A stretch of 13,769 bases of DNA, from assembly GCA_964574195.1 (NCBI GenBank), contig CAZNMO010000126.1:1-13769 (forward strand). The letters run 5' to 3'. A model generated the notes under the pieces. That model made no database searches. It was given only the letters and a program-made list of their open reading frames with translations, and was not told the DNA's origin. The position numbers and the translations under genes are program-made. This DNA comes from BRH-c25 sp964574195. GTDB lineage: Bacteria; Bacillota; Clostridia; Lutisporales; Lutisporaceae. The first letter of the stretch is position 1; every line of letters begins with the position of its first letter. Shown here in pieces: positions 13,680 to 13,769 of this stretch.

Positions 13680-13769
13680 ATGGAACGGTTAAATCCTGAT
13701 AAGCTTTATGTTGAATTCAGGCAGGTTACTCCTTATGAACCTGTTGTCGACCGCAAATACACATTGACG
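13680..13769 (+). CDS. Staygreen-family protein, N-terminal part only
   Basis: The first 30 codons of a gene that continues past the window. The start has AAGAGAGG (13665-13672) seven bases upstream. The peptide begins MERLNPDKLYVEFR and continues VTPYEPVVDRKYTLT. I recognise this as the opening of bacterial staygreen-family proteins, whose usual start in Firmicutes is very similar (NPEKL, then VTPTEP, then RYTLT). In plants staygreen proteins remove magnesium from chlorophyll; the role of the bacterial relatives in non-photosynthetic cells is not clear. Family assignment rests on 30 residues recalled from memory, so it is tentative. Confidence 0.7.
   Translation, partial: MERLNPDKLYVEFRQVTPYEPVVDRKYTLT

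Noticed and set aside
13552..13692. 46-codon open frame starting inside the 12-bp repeats
   Set aside because: It overlaps the start of the staygreen-family gene in another frame, shows no recognisable family, and its AGGA ribosome-like sequence is part of the tandem repeat.

Overview
The window looks like a chromosomal segment of a low-GC, probably anaerobic Firmicute (Clostridia or Tissierellia type). This is inferred from the AT-rich intergenic DNA, sigma-A-type promoters, strong AGGAGG-like ribosome sites, ATG/GTG starts and the gene families present (AbrB/SpoVT regulator, DUF6143-like protein, staygreen-family protein, TolC-like plus HlyD-like proteins without an obvious outer membrane). 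The species cannot be told from the sequence.

Layout. 1-511: non-coding DNA with three clustered inverted repeats. 512-2948: an OmpR/PhoB-type response regulator and a PhoR-type sensor kinase one base apart, closed by a hairpin terminator. 2999-3141: a small family of related repeats. 3255-8911: a collinear five-gene export operon made of a small Usp-like protein, a TolC-related secreted coiled-coil protein, an HlyD-type adaptor and two homologous ABC-2 permeases with overlapping genes. A tandem TTGTTCA direct repeat sits just upstream of its only good -10 box, where an activating response regulator of the OmpR class would be expected. 8969-9229: the promoterless, startless 3' end of a ClC chloride-channel gene. 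9368-9676 (minus): a ppnP-like gene with a perfect promoter and ribosome site but an in-frame TGA at codon 36. 9771-10454 (minus): a DUF6143-like gene. 10736-12520: a small AbrB-type regulator followed by a phytoene-desaturase-like FAD oxidoreductase. 12699-13457: a lytic transglycosylase without a signal peptide, followed by a strong terminator. 13522-13557: three 12-bp tandem repeats, each carrying TATAAT. 13680 to the end: the start of a staygreen-family gene.

How it may work together. The two-component pair probably senses an envelope or extracellular cue and switches on the export operon. The two permeases would form the membrane pore, the HlyD-like adaptor would bridge it to the TolC-like protein, and an ATPase encoded elsewhere would have to power it, because none is present here. 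The most unusual point is the TolC relative: it keeps the helical hairpin halves but lacks the beta-hairpin in its second repeat and has a Pro-Ile-Pro-rich insert in its first. It may therefore be a wall-side conduit for a cell without an outer membrane. This is inference from sequence and needs structural prediction to test.
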